Shown: positions 45,961 to 58,420, counted from the stretch's first letter. The stretch: DNA of 64,000 nucleotides from Nicotiana tabacum (GCF_000715075.1 NC_134095.1:57842419-57906418), one strand, 5' to 3'. Numbers and translations: made by a program. Notes: generated by a model not told the origin, from the letters alone.

Positions 45961-47231
45961 TAATACAATTGAGGCAGAGTCAAATGTTCAGCCATGGTAT
46001 CATGACATCAAAAGATTTCTGAAAACTAAAGAATACCCCGAGCAAGCCAGTGGGGACCAAAAGAGAACCATTAGACGATATGCAAGTGGTTTCTTTTTGA
46101 GTGGTGATGTCCTGTACAAAAGGACCCCGAACCTCAACTTGTTAAAATATGTTGACGCCGAAGAGGCTGGAAAAATCATGTATGAAGTACACGCAGGAGT
46201 GTGCGGACCCCCACATGAACGGGTACGTTTTGGCAAAGAAAATCCTCCGAGCGGGCTATTATTGGATGACCTTGGAAAATAATTGTTTTAGTTTTGTTCG
46301 GGAGTGTCATCAGTGTCAGGTGCATGGGGATTTGATTCATGCACCGCCCATAGAACTGAATCCCATGTCAGCACCTTGGCCATTCGTCGCTTGGGGCATG
46401 GACGTCATTGGGCCAATCGAGCCAAAAGCCTCAAATGGGCATAAATTCATATTGGTCGCCATCGACTATTTTACTAAATGGGTTGAAGCAATCACTCTCA
46501 AATCTGTCACCAAAAAAGCTGTGGTAGACTTCGTGCACTCTAACCTCATCTGCCATTTGGGTATTCCTGCAACTATCATTGCAGATAATGCTGCAAATTT
46601 GAATAGTCATTTGATGAGAGAGATATGCAAACAGTTCAAGATAACACATCGGAACTCTACTCCTTATCGTCCCAAAGCCAATGGTGCCGTTGAAGCAGCA
46701 AATAAGAACATCAAAAAGATTTTGAGAAAGATGATTCAAAGTTCTAGGCAGTGGCATGAAAAGTTGCCTTTTGCATTGTTGGGGTATCGCACTACTGTGC
46801 GCACATCGGTCGGAGCAACCCCGTACATTTTGGTTTACGGCACTGAAGTCGTAATACCCACGGAAGTTGAAATCCCTTCTCTCCGGATCATTGTGGAAGC
46901 TGAAATTGAATACAGTGAGTGGGTCAAAGCCCGCCTGGAGCAGTTGACCCTAATTGATGTTGCAGTCTACCACGAGTAGTTGTACCAACAAAGAATGGCC
47001 CGTGCTTACAACAAGAAAGTGCGGCCTAGAAATTTTAAAGTGGGGTAATTCGTTCTAAGGCGTATTCTTCCCCATCATCAGGAAGTAAAAGGGAAATTTG
47101 CTCCCAATTGGAAAGGCCCATACATCATCAGAAAGATATTGCCTAGAAGAGCATTGTACTTGGGAGATATCGAAGGAAATGATCTCGAGGCAGCTGTGAA
47201 CGCAGACGCGGTAAAAAGGTACTATGTCTAG
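45961..47231 (+). pseudogene. Integrase of the Tat element
   Basis: The N-terminal zinc-binding region (EVHAGVCG, then HMNGYVLAKKILRAGYYW, CHQCQVHG) is split by one extra C in a CCCCC run near 46207-46211, which forces a change between two overlapping frames. The DDE core is intact in 46149-46979: FVAWGMDVIGP (Asp), TIIADNAANLN (Asp), NGAVEAANKNIKK (Glu), then LLGYRTTVRTSVGATPY. A TAG at 46977-46979 and another near 47046 break the C-terminal part, which continues KGKFAPNWKGPYIIRKILP to a final stop at 47229-47231. Confidence 0.85.
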
Positions 47232-50200
47232 TCCTTCTGCAGCAATAGCACTATCCGATTGGGATGACGAAGGCTTTCATTCTCGCTAACCCTTTGAGCC
47301 GGTTACTTTTCTTTCATTACCCTCTTTGGAACTCGAAAAAAAAAGAAAATAATAATAATAACAACAACAACAACAAAAGCAAAATGTTTTCCTGAACTAC
47401 GTTTGACTTGATTCCGAAAGGATACGTAGGCAGCCTCTCTCTGGGGTTCAGTCACACCAAAACAAAAATCCAATTTTCCCCGAAAAGCAAAACAGGGGCA
47501 GATGATGTAATGGTGAGGCGATGATCCCACTCGAACGGTTCCAAAGTTGTAATGCGATCCAATTCTCTTTTACCCGAACCTTGTCCAAGTCCTTCTGATT
47601 AATCGGAATTAGAAAACACAGTTGCTTGGATCTGATACAATCAAAATGAGAAAAATAAAATGAGAGAGTCTTATCGGTAAAACCTATGGGCACCATAAGC
47701 CGACGGTGAGGAGAGAAATTGGAAACGTGAGAGCCTGGTTAGTAAAAACTCGTAAAGAGCACTATCAGACGACGGTGAGAAGAGAAATGAGAGAGGTCGA
47801 TTGGCGAAAACCCGCAAAGGGCGCCGTCGATCAAAAAGAAGAAATCCCTTACCACCATTGGCACTGAAAGAGTCCTGGCAAGGTTTCTCAGTTTTAAAAC
47901 ACGGGTCATAATGGGTTTATGAGAAGTTGGATGGTTGCGCAAATCGGGAATCCAGTCCAAGAAGCATGTCATATCTCTTGAAGTCTGCATGCACTCCAGA
48001 TAAGTCCTTCTTTCCACCCCGAAAGGGACACTTCTCCTTAAATTCACTTTCTTGTCCTTTGTTTACTTTTCTTTGAATCCCTTTCTGTCTAACTATATTC
48101 CAAAACTAATACAAAGAAAAGGTGGCAAGATTGGTTTTACAAGGTTTTGCTTAATAAAAGTCGAGTCCAAAGAAAAGTACCCAGCCTCAGTGGGTGCATC
48201 AAGTCGATCCCGACTGGCCATGATAGCTGATGCTTTGAAATCAAAATTATTGAAAAGGAGAAGAAAGCCAAAGGCAAAAGCCCTAAAGGCGGAATGAAGT
48301 GAAAGGGTCGAAGCCCCACACGGGTAAGCCGTCATGAAATCTTAAAAGTTGAGTCCCTTGGTTTGAAAGATAGATCAATCTTCAGAAAACCACCAAGCAG
48401 TAGAGGTTCTCAAAAAAGGTTCGGGCCGAGATCGAGTGATCGAGACAATCAAGGCCACAAAACCAACCACCGTTTCAAACTAATAATTGTTCTTTGTTTA
48501 AAATTGAAATAGGTGCAGCCCAAAGGCAACCATGCGGAAGTAGGTGCAGCCAAAAGAAAAGCTGTGCAAAAGCTAGAAACAGCTTCGCAGTAACAATCAA
48601 CCCAAAAGGGAAGTTTCCCTTCAAAATTCTTTCCTGCATTTTATTGGAATAAAATGAAATGAAAAAATAAAGTAAAAAAAATAAAAAAAAAACAATAAGA
48701 AATTTTTTTTAAAAAATAAAAATGAAATGAATGAATGAATAAATGATGATAGCTTAGCATTCCCAACCTCAATCTTTGACGTTTTTGCCAACATTAGGGC
48801 TCCAATCCCTGAGTTGATGTTTTTAGACATAGAGCCTCAATTCCCTAGTCGCCTTTTTTTGCCAACATTAGGGCTCCAATCCCTGAGTTGAGCCTTTTAG
48901 ACATAGGGCCTCCATTCCCTAGTCGCCTATTGCCAACATTAGGTCTCCAATCCCTGAGTTAATGCTTTTTAGACATAGAGCCTGCAGGTGCAGCCAAAAA
49001 GGAAAAGATGTGCAAAAGCTAGAAACAGCTTTGCAGCAAATAATCAATCCAAAAAGGGAAGTTTCCTCCAAGTTCTTTCCTGAATTTTATAAAAAAAATC
49101 AAATGAAAATGAAAAAGAAAGAAAAAGAAGAAAATCCAAACAAAATGATAGCTTAGATTCCCAACCTCAATATGTTACCCTTTTGCCAATATTAGGGCTC
49201 CAATCTCTGAGTTGAGCCTTTTAGACATAGGGCCTCCATTCCCTAGTCGCCTTTTGCCAACATTAGGGCTCCAATCCCTGAGTTGATGCTTTTTAGACAT
49301 AGGGCCCCCATTCCCTAGTCGCCTTTTTTTGCCAACATTAGGGCTCCAATCCCTGAGTTGAGCCTTTTAGACATAGGGCCTCCATTCCCTAGTCGCCTTT
49401 TGCCAACATTAGGGCTCCAATCCCTGAGTTGATGCTTTTTAGACATAAGGCTCCCATTCCCTAGTCGCCTTTTTTTGCCAACATTAGGGCTCCAATCTTT
49501 GAGTTGCGCCTTTTAGACATAGGGTCTCCATTCCCTAGTCACCTTTTGCTAACATTAGGGCTCCAATCTCTGAGTTGATCCTTTATAGACATAGGTCCTC
49601 CATTCCTTAGTCGCCTTTTGCCAACATTAGGGCTCCAATCCCTGAGTTGATGCTTTTTAGACATAGGGTCTCCATTCTCTAGTCGTTTTTTGCCAATATT
49701 AGGGCTCCAATCCCTGAGTTGATACTTTTTAGACATAGGGACTCCATTCCCTAGTCGACTTTTGCCAACATTAGGGCTCCAATCCCTGAGTTGATGTTTT
49801 TAGACATAGGTTCTCCATTCCCTATTCTCCTTTTACCAACATTAGGGCTCCAATCCCTAAATTGAGCTTTTTAAACATATGACCTCCATTCCCTAGTCGC
49901 TTTTGCCAACATTGGGGCTCCAATCCCTAAGTTGAGAGTTTTAGATATAGAGCTCCATTCCCTAATCTTTCCTCCTAAGGACACACGATCCTTACTTTAT
50001 TGCTTTCAATAGAGAAATAATGTAGGTTTTAGTTACAAATAACTCACGAAATTTTTCTAGTAAAAACTGGGGCAGAAAAATTTCGTTCGTTTGTCTGTTT
50101 TGGTGTCTGAGCAGGTTTGACCTCGAGGCGCAGGATTCGAGATGACCAAAAGAATGAGTGTCAATCCAAAACAAAGAAAAGGAGAAAAAGAACAAAAAAT

Positions 50201-50712
50201 AAAGAAGTGAACTCAAAGGTTGAAACGGAGAGGGATGCAGACTGCTCAAGATATGATTGAAGTCACAAGCTTCTCATGTCCCGCCTTGATCTAAAGCTGA
50301 AGAATAAACCAGCGATTACAGCTGATGAGCATCAAGATTCAGATCGGAGTCTGCAGCAGAACCTAGCCAAGACTCAAGATCAAGCTTCAAGAGATTTATA
50401 GATAGGAATCTTGTAACTCGTAGTTGATATGTTTAGCTATCTTAGCTTTTGATTTTCCTTTTGGTGTAATAAGGGGGTCATCAAGCAGTAACGGCAGCAA
50501 CAGTAAAATCACAGCTCCCGGTAGTCCCAGCTACCAAAACTTCCAGAACTACACTAATCTGATTCCTTTATAACCAAGGATATGTAGGCAACCTTTGAAG
50601 CAAGGTTCGATTAGATTCTTTTCAAAAATGCTTCTCATGGAGTGTCAAACGGGCAAAAATCTCTCGTGATTGCTCATTTTATCTTTGCCCGAAAACCCTT
50701 CGTTTCTCCAAG
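47232..50712 (+). other. Noncoding 3' region of the Tat element
   Basis: There is no coding region. It contains GTGCAGCC(C/A)AAAGGCAA-like blocks duplicated at about 48515-48660 and 48985-49100 (CTAGAAACAGCTT(C/T)GCAG, AGGGAAGTTTCC) and the 73-bp array at 48786-49975. Long 3' noncoding regions with satellites are usual for Tat elements. Confidence 0.7.
48786..49975 (+). repeat. Tandem array of a ~73-bp unit, about 14 copies, interrupted once
   Basis: The unit consists of TTGCCAACATTAGGGCTCCA, ATCCCTGAGTTGATGCTTTT, AGACATAGGGCCTCCATTCC and CTAGTCGCCTTT. Copies start near 48786, 48858, 48930, 49182, 49256, 49330, 49407, 49476, 49548, 49618, 49691, 49764, 49838 and 49905. A 180-bp non-array segment (48980-49160) lies after the third copy. 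Confidence 0.9.
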
Positions 50713-50726
50713 CAAAGAGGGGCAGC
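50713..50726 (+). promoter_or_regulatory. Polypurine tract of the Tat element
   Basis: AAAGAGGGGCAGC directly precedes the TG start of the 3' LTR, the expected plus-strand priming site for reverse transcription. Confidence 0.7.
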
Positions 50727-53700
50727 TGTGAGCACGTGAATTTTGCCCTATATGAAATGCACCTATAAAAATCCCAAGAAATAGATTTTTTTAATTATTT
50801 ACCATTTTAGGAATTTTATTTAATTGTTTGCAATTTTGTGCATGTTTAAGTTTTATTTAAATCATGAAAAGTACCAAAATATCACGCATTGCATTTAGGA
50901 TTTAATTTTATATTTTTAGATTAATTGGTAAATTAGTGTTTTACAAAAATGAAAAAATCACGAAAAATAACTATTTTTTGCATTTTTAATTTTGAGTTTC
51001 GAATTTTGGTAGTTTTCCTTTTAGTTTGGTATTTAATTATTTGTGATAATTGTTATTTAGAGTTAACTAATTTAATTTAGTAGAATAATTTGTATTAGAA
51101 ATTAATTTAGGTTTTATTTTTAATTTTGAAAAAAAGAGGAAGAAAAAGAGTTTTGAAATAAATAAAAGGAAAAAGAAGTGAAAAGAATTGAATTTTGGGC
51201 CAAAATTTTAAATTCCCCAAGCCTTTGATCAGGATCTTCGATCTTACTTGATCAGACGGTTCAGAACTGAGCCCTATTTTATATAAAACTGTCCGATTGA
51301 ACCCCCTAACTCATCTCCCTCGTCTCTTACATCTTTAGAGACACCCAAGCCTAACCCTAATCGCCGCCCTAAAATCCTCGCCATCTCCGGTGGGGGCGTC
51401 GGTCCCAATCAACCCCAAATCTATACCACAAACTCCCCTTCACCTCCCCGTTCCGAATCCTCACTTCTTTTCCTTCGAATCTGTCCGGAACTCGTCGAAT
51501 CTTGAATCTGAGTTCAAGCCCTAAAAGCTTAAAATCGAACATGTGCATGTAAGGCTACTCCTCCGAATTCCCTATTTGTTCAAGGCTATTTTTATCATAA
51601 AATAATGATATTAGCTTGTTCTTGACCAAGAACAAGCGGCTGATATTGTTTTGGGCTAAAACAGAATATCAGTCTCGATTTCAAGCTTGATTGGTGAGTT
51701 TTTCTTCATTCTTTTTTTCTGTCCTTGTTGTTTCACCTCTTATTCTGCTTCTTTTCTTCTCCGTGTATTCTGGTTGGTCTGTCTTCTGATTGAAATTGTG
51801 ATTAGTTTCGAGCCTAGGTCTTTCCTTTAGGTTAATTTGTTTGGTCGTATTTATTTTCGTTCATTTGTTAGTTTTTCTTTTCAATCTTTAAAAGTTGCGC
51901 TTGATTTTGTGTGTTCACTCGTTTAGTTTTAGGTTCAAACTTCTGACTTTGCCTTATTATTTTAGTATCGTAGTTTAGTTTAATTATGTTTATTTCAATT
52001 GGTTAACTTAGTCAATTCCGTATTAATCAGTCAATTAGTGTAGGTTTTAGTTTTCGAAATCCTAAGTATTTTCCTTCTGTTGTTACTGATTCGATTTAGT
52101 TTATCTTTGCCGCTTGGGCTTTGAGGACAGTTTAGACTTCACCTCAAGGGGTTTGTTTGGTTTCTTGGATCGGATCTGAGCCCAGGTCTGGTTGAGCTAT
52201 TGGGTCAATTCGACCCATTTGGTTTCCTAAGGTAAAAACAGGGATCCTAAGAGGTAGTTTAGGAATTCTAGGTAGGAGAATCTCTTTTAACTGAATAGGA
52301 AGCTTCCTAGAAGCTGGAGATTGGGACCTGTTTTGAAAAATTAATTTTAAACTAAGGATTCAATAACAAAAATGAAAATTTGAAAAGGGGTAAAGGACAA
52401 ATAACTTGACTCATTTTTGCTACCCTAAAGCTCCCTATAAAAGGCATTGTTTCTTCACTCTCAAGTCAGATTTTGGGAGAATGAAAAACACTGAAAATTT
52501 ATGCAAACTGCTGAGTCTCTTTCAAACATTAAAACACTGAAATTTGTTGAAAAATTTGCTTTTGGATTTTGGTTCTTTGTTTCCTTTTTGGTTCATTAGA
52601 GTTTCTGAAATTTACAAGTCGAGCATCTGGGTTTCAAATTGGTTGAGCCGGTTTGAAAGTTTGCTTGATTTACTGATTTGGCACTGTTACATTGCTGCTG
52701 CTTTACTGCCGCTGTTCCTTCTTAAGCTCTAAGCTTATTTCCTCTGTTATCTTGCTGTATTCAGGTACATATTCCTGGACTTTACTGAATTTGAAGCTAG
52801 ACTTGAAGTATAGAATGGAAATGGAGTTTAAAGCATGGCCTCAATCCATCTGTTTATGATTTAGTTATATGTTCTGTATTACATCGCTTTTATTGCTCGA
52901 TTCGTTGAATCTTCTAGCTAATTTCTAGTTTTGATAGTTGAACTCTTAGCATTGTACTTAATTTTGGACTGTCATGGTCTGGATATACTTAGGTGAATAA
53001 CATCTAAGTCGTATGGTGGTGTTTTGTTCTTGATCAATTTCTATGGTCTTGTTTGTTCTGGTTTGGATTTTTGAATAATTTCAGGTTCATTGTCTGCTTT
53101 GTAAGTGTCATAGGCAAAGTTTTGGAGGCCTTTACTGTTTAGATATTTTGTTGAAATTGTCAATGACAAACCTTAAATCAATTTTATGGGCCTCATTTGG
53201 TTCTTTCTGTATTAAAATTAGCAAATATATTTTACTTTCAATGCCTGGAGTCGGACAACTTTAAGTCCATGTTAATAATTGAAGTTGTTCTGAAATTATG
53301 ATCAATCTTTACTGAAAATTTGAATTCGCAATGTTAGCTGATGAAATAGTCTGGGTATGAGCTGTTTTCACAACTAAGAATTGTCTCTTCATTATGGAAT
53401 GCATGCTGGCATCCAAAGTGTGTTTCCTATCTGTCGAGGATCATTGATATTCGCATTTGTTCTCAAGTGTTAATGCTAAATCACTGAACTGGGCTATTAG
53501 CGCTGGCCCAGTTGTGCCAAATCTCTCCCTCGGTAGTTGGATGCATGATCTGGGCTTCATGTTAACCCCCATTGTGTTCTCATGCTTATCATGCGATTGG
53601 CAATTGGCCATTGGGCCTATAGCCATCCGAGGCCCCCTTTCAACTACTAAACTTTGGTTTTGCTTATTGTTAGTTACTGGTTATCGAGATGAGCTTAAAC

Positions 53701-54589
53701 TTTTGCTTCAAATAAATTAGATATTCTCTTAGTCTTAATCAATTAGCTAGGTCCTTTAGCTAGTTGAGGTGTGCCATATTAGATAACATCAATAACTTAT
53801 GGCTCTCGTGATTAAAAATAAGAAACCTTTTAAAACAATTAGATTGGAGGCGTGCCATATTAAGATATAATTACAGCCCTCAAAAGCTTTAGTTTGAATT
53901 CCTTTAAAATTGGATCGAGGTGAGCCGCACCAAATAAAATCTCAAAATGCATGGCCCTCGTTTAATTAATTTTTAAAATCCTTAGAATCCGAGGAGTGCC
54001 ATTTAGCAAATTTCCATGACCTTCGCAAAGTTAACAACGCGTAGTTGCTTTAGGCGCGTTATTTTAATAATATTACATTCCTAAATTCGGATGCGTATTT
54101 CATGTGACCCAAATCTAAATCTTAATAATGTTGAATAAAATGTGTTTCGGATTGCGGGTGCATTTCATGTGGCACGGTCCAAAGACATGTTTTAGACGAC
54201 GTTAAATCTTCTTTAAAATTAATTAAAGTGATTGATAATTTAAAATTATACCATAGGCTAAAACATGTATTAAAATCAAATAATAGGCCAATTGTAATAG
54301 TTTAAGCAACCGTGCTAGAACCACGGAATCTGAGGGTGCCTAACACCTTCCCTCGGGTTAACAGAATTCCTTACTTAGAATTTCTGGTTCGCAGACTTCA
54401 AAAAGAAAGTCCAAATTCCTCGATTTGGGATTTTAAAATAAACCGGTGACTTGGGACACCAGAAAACAAACCATCCCAAGTGGCGACTCTGAATAAAAAT
54501 GAATAAATAATCCCATGTTGAATAATGTCACTTTAATTGGAAAAACTCCCTTGTACTACCCTCGGGTGTAGTAAAAAAGAGGTGTGACA
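50727..54589 (+). repeat. Complete 3' LTR of the Tat element, ~3.86 kb
   Basis: It starts TGTGAGCACGTGAATTTTGC and ends GAGGTGTGACA, followed by the target duplication. It includes a CCTAACCCTAATCGCCGCCC leader-like stretch (51345-51370) and a CCCTATAAAAGGCA box near 52432-52445 that could be the promoter TATA. Repeated ~90-bp blocks of (G)AGGYGTGCCATATTAAGAT/AGATAACATC and GGCYCTCGT lie near 53765-54010. Short open frames inside have no domain. Confidence 0.85.
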
Positions 54590-54594
54590 AGTGC

Positions 54595-55300
54595 CAAGCT
54601 CCTTTCCTTCTTGGGTGCATCCATCTTTATGGTTTGCCTTCTGAGTTCATAGGCAGTGAGATTTCCAATTAGCTCGTCCAACTTAAGAGTGTCAATGTTC
54701 TTTGATTCCTAAATTTCAGTGATTTTGCTTTCCCAAGTGACTGGCAGAACCCTTGTCAAAATTTTCTCAACTTTGTCTTCTTCAAGAATGACCCTTCCAA
54801 GAGACTTAAGTTCATTGTTAGTGTGGTGAACCTTGTATTCATCTCTTGGATGGTTTCGCCTTCCTTCATGGTGAAATTCTCATATTGAGAATACAACAGT
54901 GTTCTTCTGGACCTCTTCATTTGAGGTGTTCCTTCATGGGCCATTTGCAAAGTGTCCCAGATTTCTTCAGTAGTTATACAACTTTGAATTCTACTGTACT
55001 CATCTGGACCAAGTTCACACACAAGCCATTTCTTGCCCTTAGCATTCTTTTCTCATTTCCTTAAGTCCTCAGCATTGTAGTTAGCTCTTGTTTTTGGCAC
55101 ATCTACTCCTTCAGCATTCTTCTACATGGTAGCCAGGGGACCATCAATGGCAATGTCCCATAGCTCATAGTTTTCCCCAATGATGTGATCTCTCATCCTG
55201 TTTTTTCACCAAGAATAATATTGGCCATTAAAGAGTGGAGACCTAGCAGTGGATTTCCCTTCCCAGTTTCTAGGTGGTGCACTAATCTTGATTTGTTCCT
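54595..55300 (-). pseudogene. Ty1/copia gag, N-terminal part (UBN2-type)
   Basis: On the minus strand the frame 55022-54756 gives CELGPDEYSRIQSCITTEEI, then LQMAHEGTPQMKRSR, LLYSQYENFTMKEGETIQEM and NTRFTTLTMNLSLLE, the gag core of copia elements (UBN2 family). Upstream sequence (to about 55260) continues the match with NRMRDHIIG, DIAIDGPLATM and KTRANYNAEDLRK, broken by TGA codons at 55206-55208 and 55053-55055. Downstream, KILTRVLPVTWESKIT and LDELIGNLTAYELRRQT lead to the AGTGC junction. No clear ATG remains at the start. The C-terminal part is at 43944-44547; protease, integrase and RT are absent from the window. Confidence 0.8.
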
Positions 55301-55328
55301 AAGGTATTAGCCCCTTCAAGGATAACCT

Positions 55329-55340
55329 GCTCTGATACCA
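55329..55340 (-). promoter_or_regulatory. Primer binding site (initiator tRNA-Met type) of the copia element
   Basis: The minus strand reads TGGTATCAGAGC, the standard PBS complementary to initiator tRNA-Met, two bases after the LTR end CA. This fixes the element's orientation (leftwards) and the inner edge of its 5' LTR. Confidence 0.9.
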
Positions 55341-55342
55341 AT

Positions 55343-56280
55343 TGATGTTTTAACTTCAATACCACACGGGAGGGGGGGGGGGGAGTGATTGTGTGGTGTC
55401 TAATTTTTCGCTTAAACTTATTATGGAAGGACCTGGTTCTTCTAAGTGTTCCTTAACCTACTATTGTTGTAATAGTAAATGCGGAAAGTAAAGAATACAA
55501 GTATTTTATGTGAAAAACACCCGCTCAAGAAAAATCCACGACCTACTTCCCAGTAGGATTTTTCTAAACTCTCCACTAAATCACTGAGCCAAAAACTGCA
55601 TTTACAAAAACTCTTTTGTAAACCTAGGACTAACTCTAATCTTGTTGTGGCACAAAGCCTCTAACTGTTGCGACAACTTCAAATTAACTCTAACTTGAAT
55701 ACTCTGAGTACCTATTACAATTGCCTCTAGATAAAGCTGAAAGGTAAATATGAAAATACCTACTACAATTGAACTAGAATAAAAGACAGACACTTGGAAC
55801 TGGTTTTTCTATCTGGTTCATGTAGCTTCAGGTTTGCACACGTGAATCACACACGAACTGCTTGCAAAATTGCCTTGCTATTTTGCTCTCAATTCACGTT
55901 TAACTTCTGCGTTTGTGCAATATTGTAAAGTGAGAACAACCTGCAATTTATAGAGTTAGTAGATGAAGAAATAACTAGAGTTCTAATGCTACTCTGTATT
56001 GGAGGAAGAATTCTAGTTGATTTCAACTTCTAACTCCTTCCCTATTTTGGATAGTGTTCTCTTTGATTAAGGAGTTCTTCTCCTTATCAATTATGCAACC
56101 TTTTCGATCAAGAGATATCAAATATACCAAGTTAAGTTTTTCTCCTTCACGTGCATCCCACATGCTTGAATCTACCCGTTTCTATGCACACAAGGGATGG
56201 ACCTGGAGGGATGGACCTGGTTCATGCTTGAGCTTCCTTTGTCAATCTTCAAAACAAACCTTTACTTGGGCGCGCCAAAT
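55343..56280 (-). repeat. 5' LTR of the copia element (outer edge approximate)
   Basis: The inner edge is fixed by the PBS (plus strand TGATGTTTTAACTTC, so the LTR ends in CA). The ~940 bp leftward-reading LTR has a G(12) run at 55371-55382 and a duplicated GGGATGGACCTGG near 56193-56220. The outer TG start cannot be set because the 3' LTR is missing. Confidence 0.65.
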
Positions 56281-56473
56281 GTGGGCCATGCATTTGTGTG
56301 ACTATAAAAGTTTGTCATAAGAGTAAAGTGGATAAAATAAAAAATTTAAAGTTAATTGTTTCCAAATATAGAAATATGTCAATTTTTTAGAACGGATTAA
56401 TAAGGAAAGTATGTTATCTGAATTGAAACGGTGGGAGTAATAACGATCATCTATTTTTGTATGACAATTTATC

Positions 56474-56793
56474 GTGTTTGGCCAAGTTTCTTTTTGGCCA
56501 AAAGTATTTTGTTAGGCCAAAAATGTTTTTTCCAAAATTAAACTATTTGGTCAAGTTGTTAAAAGGAAAAAAAAAAGTAATTTTTCCCCAAAACAATTTT
56601 TTGAATAACTTTTGAGAAAAATATACTTGAAGCATTTTATAAAAATTTGGCCAAACACTAATTGCTGCTCAAATGTGTTTTTCAGATTAATTAGCCAAGC
56701 ACAAATTGCTTATCACCAAAATTATTTTGAAAAATACTTTTAAAAATAACACTTTCTAAAATAAGCTAATTTTAGCAACTTAGCCAAACGGGC
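56474..56793. mobile_element. MITE with 'GTGTTTGGCCAAGTTTC' inverted ends
   Basis: Left GTGTTTGGCCAAGTTTC; right (reverse complement) CCCGTTTGGCTAAGTTGC. Internal GGCCAAACACTAATTGCT and GCCAAGCACAAATTGCTTAT segments repeat the terminal theme. It is noncoding, about 320 bp. No target duplication was identified with certainty. Confidence 0.6.
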
Positions 56794-56799
56794 TATTAA

Positions 56800-57919
56800 T
56801 TTGATGATCCGAAAAATTATAAAATATCACCGACCCCATAACTTAAATTATTTTGGCGAATGATATGACATAACACAACAGTCGCAAAATAAAATTTTCT
56901 TCTGTTGAATCAATTTCACGACGTCCATACTTATTGAAGTCTAAAATTTGCATATTAATGAGCACATCTACTTCTATGGAAATTGTAACTGAAAAATAAA
57001 GGTGTTTGTTTCAAAATTTGACTAAATGTTTTTTTGCAATTTTTTATTTTAATTCTTCGAAAAACTGTTTTTCAACCAAATACTAGAAAAGAAAAGTTAT
57101 TTCAATTGTTTCAGAAACTAAAAATTTACTGAAACGGTTACTGAAAAGTATCCACAAAGACGTACGTATTAGAAATATATTAGCCAAACATTTCAATAAT
57201 TTTAACTGCAAATCAAGTAACCCCTTCCAAAGATGAATATACACGATAATTTGATATATTATTCTTATAATCAACAATAGTAGAAACATGAACATAAAGT
57301 TGTGATTGCAAAATATATTAATTCTATGATTTCTTATTGTGGATTCTACTCGTCAATTAATGTAAAGTCTTGTACAGTTTTTCAGTTCAAAATGGATTAT
57401 ATAGATCATAATTCGTACTTTTCTGAAGAACAAGTGCATGGTACGTACAAATGCATTCAAGAGAAGCTGCAAGTTAGTTTGGCCAGGAGTTACTACTGTC
57501 CTTCGCCAACTACAACAATAAATATAAATTAGAAATAAATAAATAAATAAACAAGCAAAGAATATTAAAAATTATTAAAAACTGATACAAAGTTTGCTTT
57601 TTTCAATACTTACAAAGTTTACTATTTCTAAATGCATGCACGTCGAAGAATTAGACGATCTGAAATAGTTAATGATGAATATTTGGAGGGCCAAGTTCAT
57701 CATTTGTTTTTGAAATTTAATTAGCATGACAATTATTTATGGGCCACTCACTTAACTGCTCTTGGCTTTCATGAAAGATACAAATAACAATAATATTGTG
57801 ATTTCATTACTTCCAAATAAAAGTAGATGTCATAGTCAATTTTTATAATACTCATCAAATTCTTTGGGGTTTCAAGTAAGAAGTTTGTTACACCATCAAT
57901 TGCTGCATTTATTTTAGGC
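56800..57919. other. Intergenic DNA, no gene supported
   Basis: AT-rich sequence. The short open frame at 57302-57532 has no recognised domain. No element boundaries were found. Confidence 0.45.
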
Positions 57920-58283
57920 CTCCCACCTAATGCTGTATTGTGGTCCGGGCCTGGCTCGGGACCGGCCCAAGACCGCTGGCCTAACGGGCCAAACGGGTCA
58001 AGCGGGCCGGTTCAAGCGGGCCTGGGCTCTAGTGGTGCAAAAGTCCGTGGTGGGCCGGTTCAACACAAATAGCCCGTGAGCCCGGGACCTGCAGGCGGGC
58101 CTGGGCCGGTTCAATCGGGCCTAACGGGCTCCAACGGCTAATTTAAAAAAAAAAATAAAAAAGACCAACGGTCAGATTTTTAAAATCTAGCCGTTGGCCT
58201 TCAAAATTTATCCGTTGGGCACTTTAAAAAATAGTCATTTGGCCCCCAAACTTTTTATAATTACACTTTTTCCCAATTCTCAA

Positions 58284-58292
58284 CTATAAATA
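58284..58292 (+). promoter_or_regulatory. TATA box of the hAT BED-finger gene
   Basis: CTATAAATACCCCC about 135 bp before the ATG at 58421. Two ~30-bp repeats, CATTTCTCAAACTCAAATT (58338 and 58384), lie in the presumed leader. Confidence 0.55.
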
Positions 58293-58420
58293 CCCCCTTA
58301 TTCTTTCATTTTTACTCACAAATTCATCAATCTCTCTCATTTCTCAAACTCAAATTGAAGTATTCAAGTCTTCACTCATCTCTCATTTCTCAAACTCAAA
58401 TTCTTAATTCAAGTTAAATC

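Larger units (their letters stand above)
44553..54589 (+). mobile_element. Ty3/gypsy element of the Tat lineage, internally deleted, inserted in copia gag
   Basis: It is bounded by AGTGC target duplications (44548-44552 and 54590-54594) and TG...CA ends (TGTGAATACGTG at the left, GGTGTGACA at the right). Order: 5' LTR fragment (44553-44879), end of RT plus RNase H, an archaeal-type RNase H, integrase (to 47231), a long noncoding 3' region with tandem repeats, a polypurine tract, and a complete 3' LTR (50727-54589). The second RNase H plus the long 3' region with tandem repeats are marks of Tat (Ogre/Retand-like) elements. Gag, protease and most of RT are deleted together with most of the 5' LTR. 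Confidence 0.9.

Noticed and set aside
48786..49975. Regularly spaced repeats considered as a CRISPR array
   Set aside because: The whole 73-bp unit is conserved with no unique spacers, and the context is a plant retrotransposon.
51340..51366. CCTAACCCTAATC considered as telomere-like sequence
   Set aside because: Only one to two TTTAGGG-type units inside an LTR; not an interstitial telomeric array.
53441..53720. 87-codon frame in the gypsy LTR (both strands open)
   Set aside because: It lies within the LTR, has no domain, and the opposite strand is open too.
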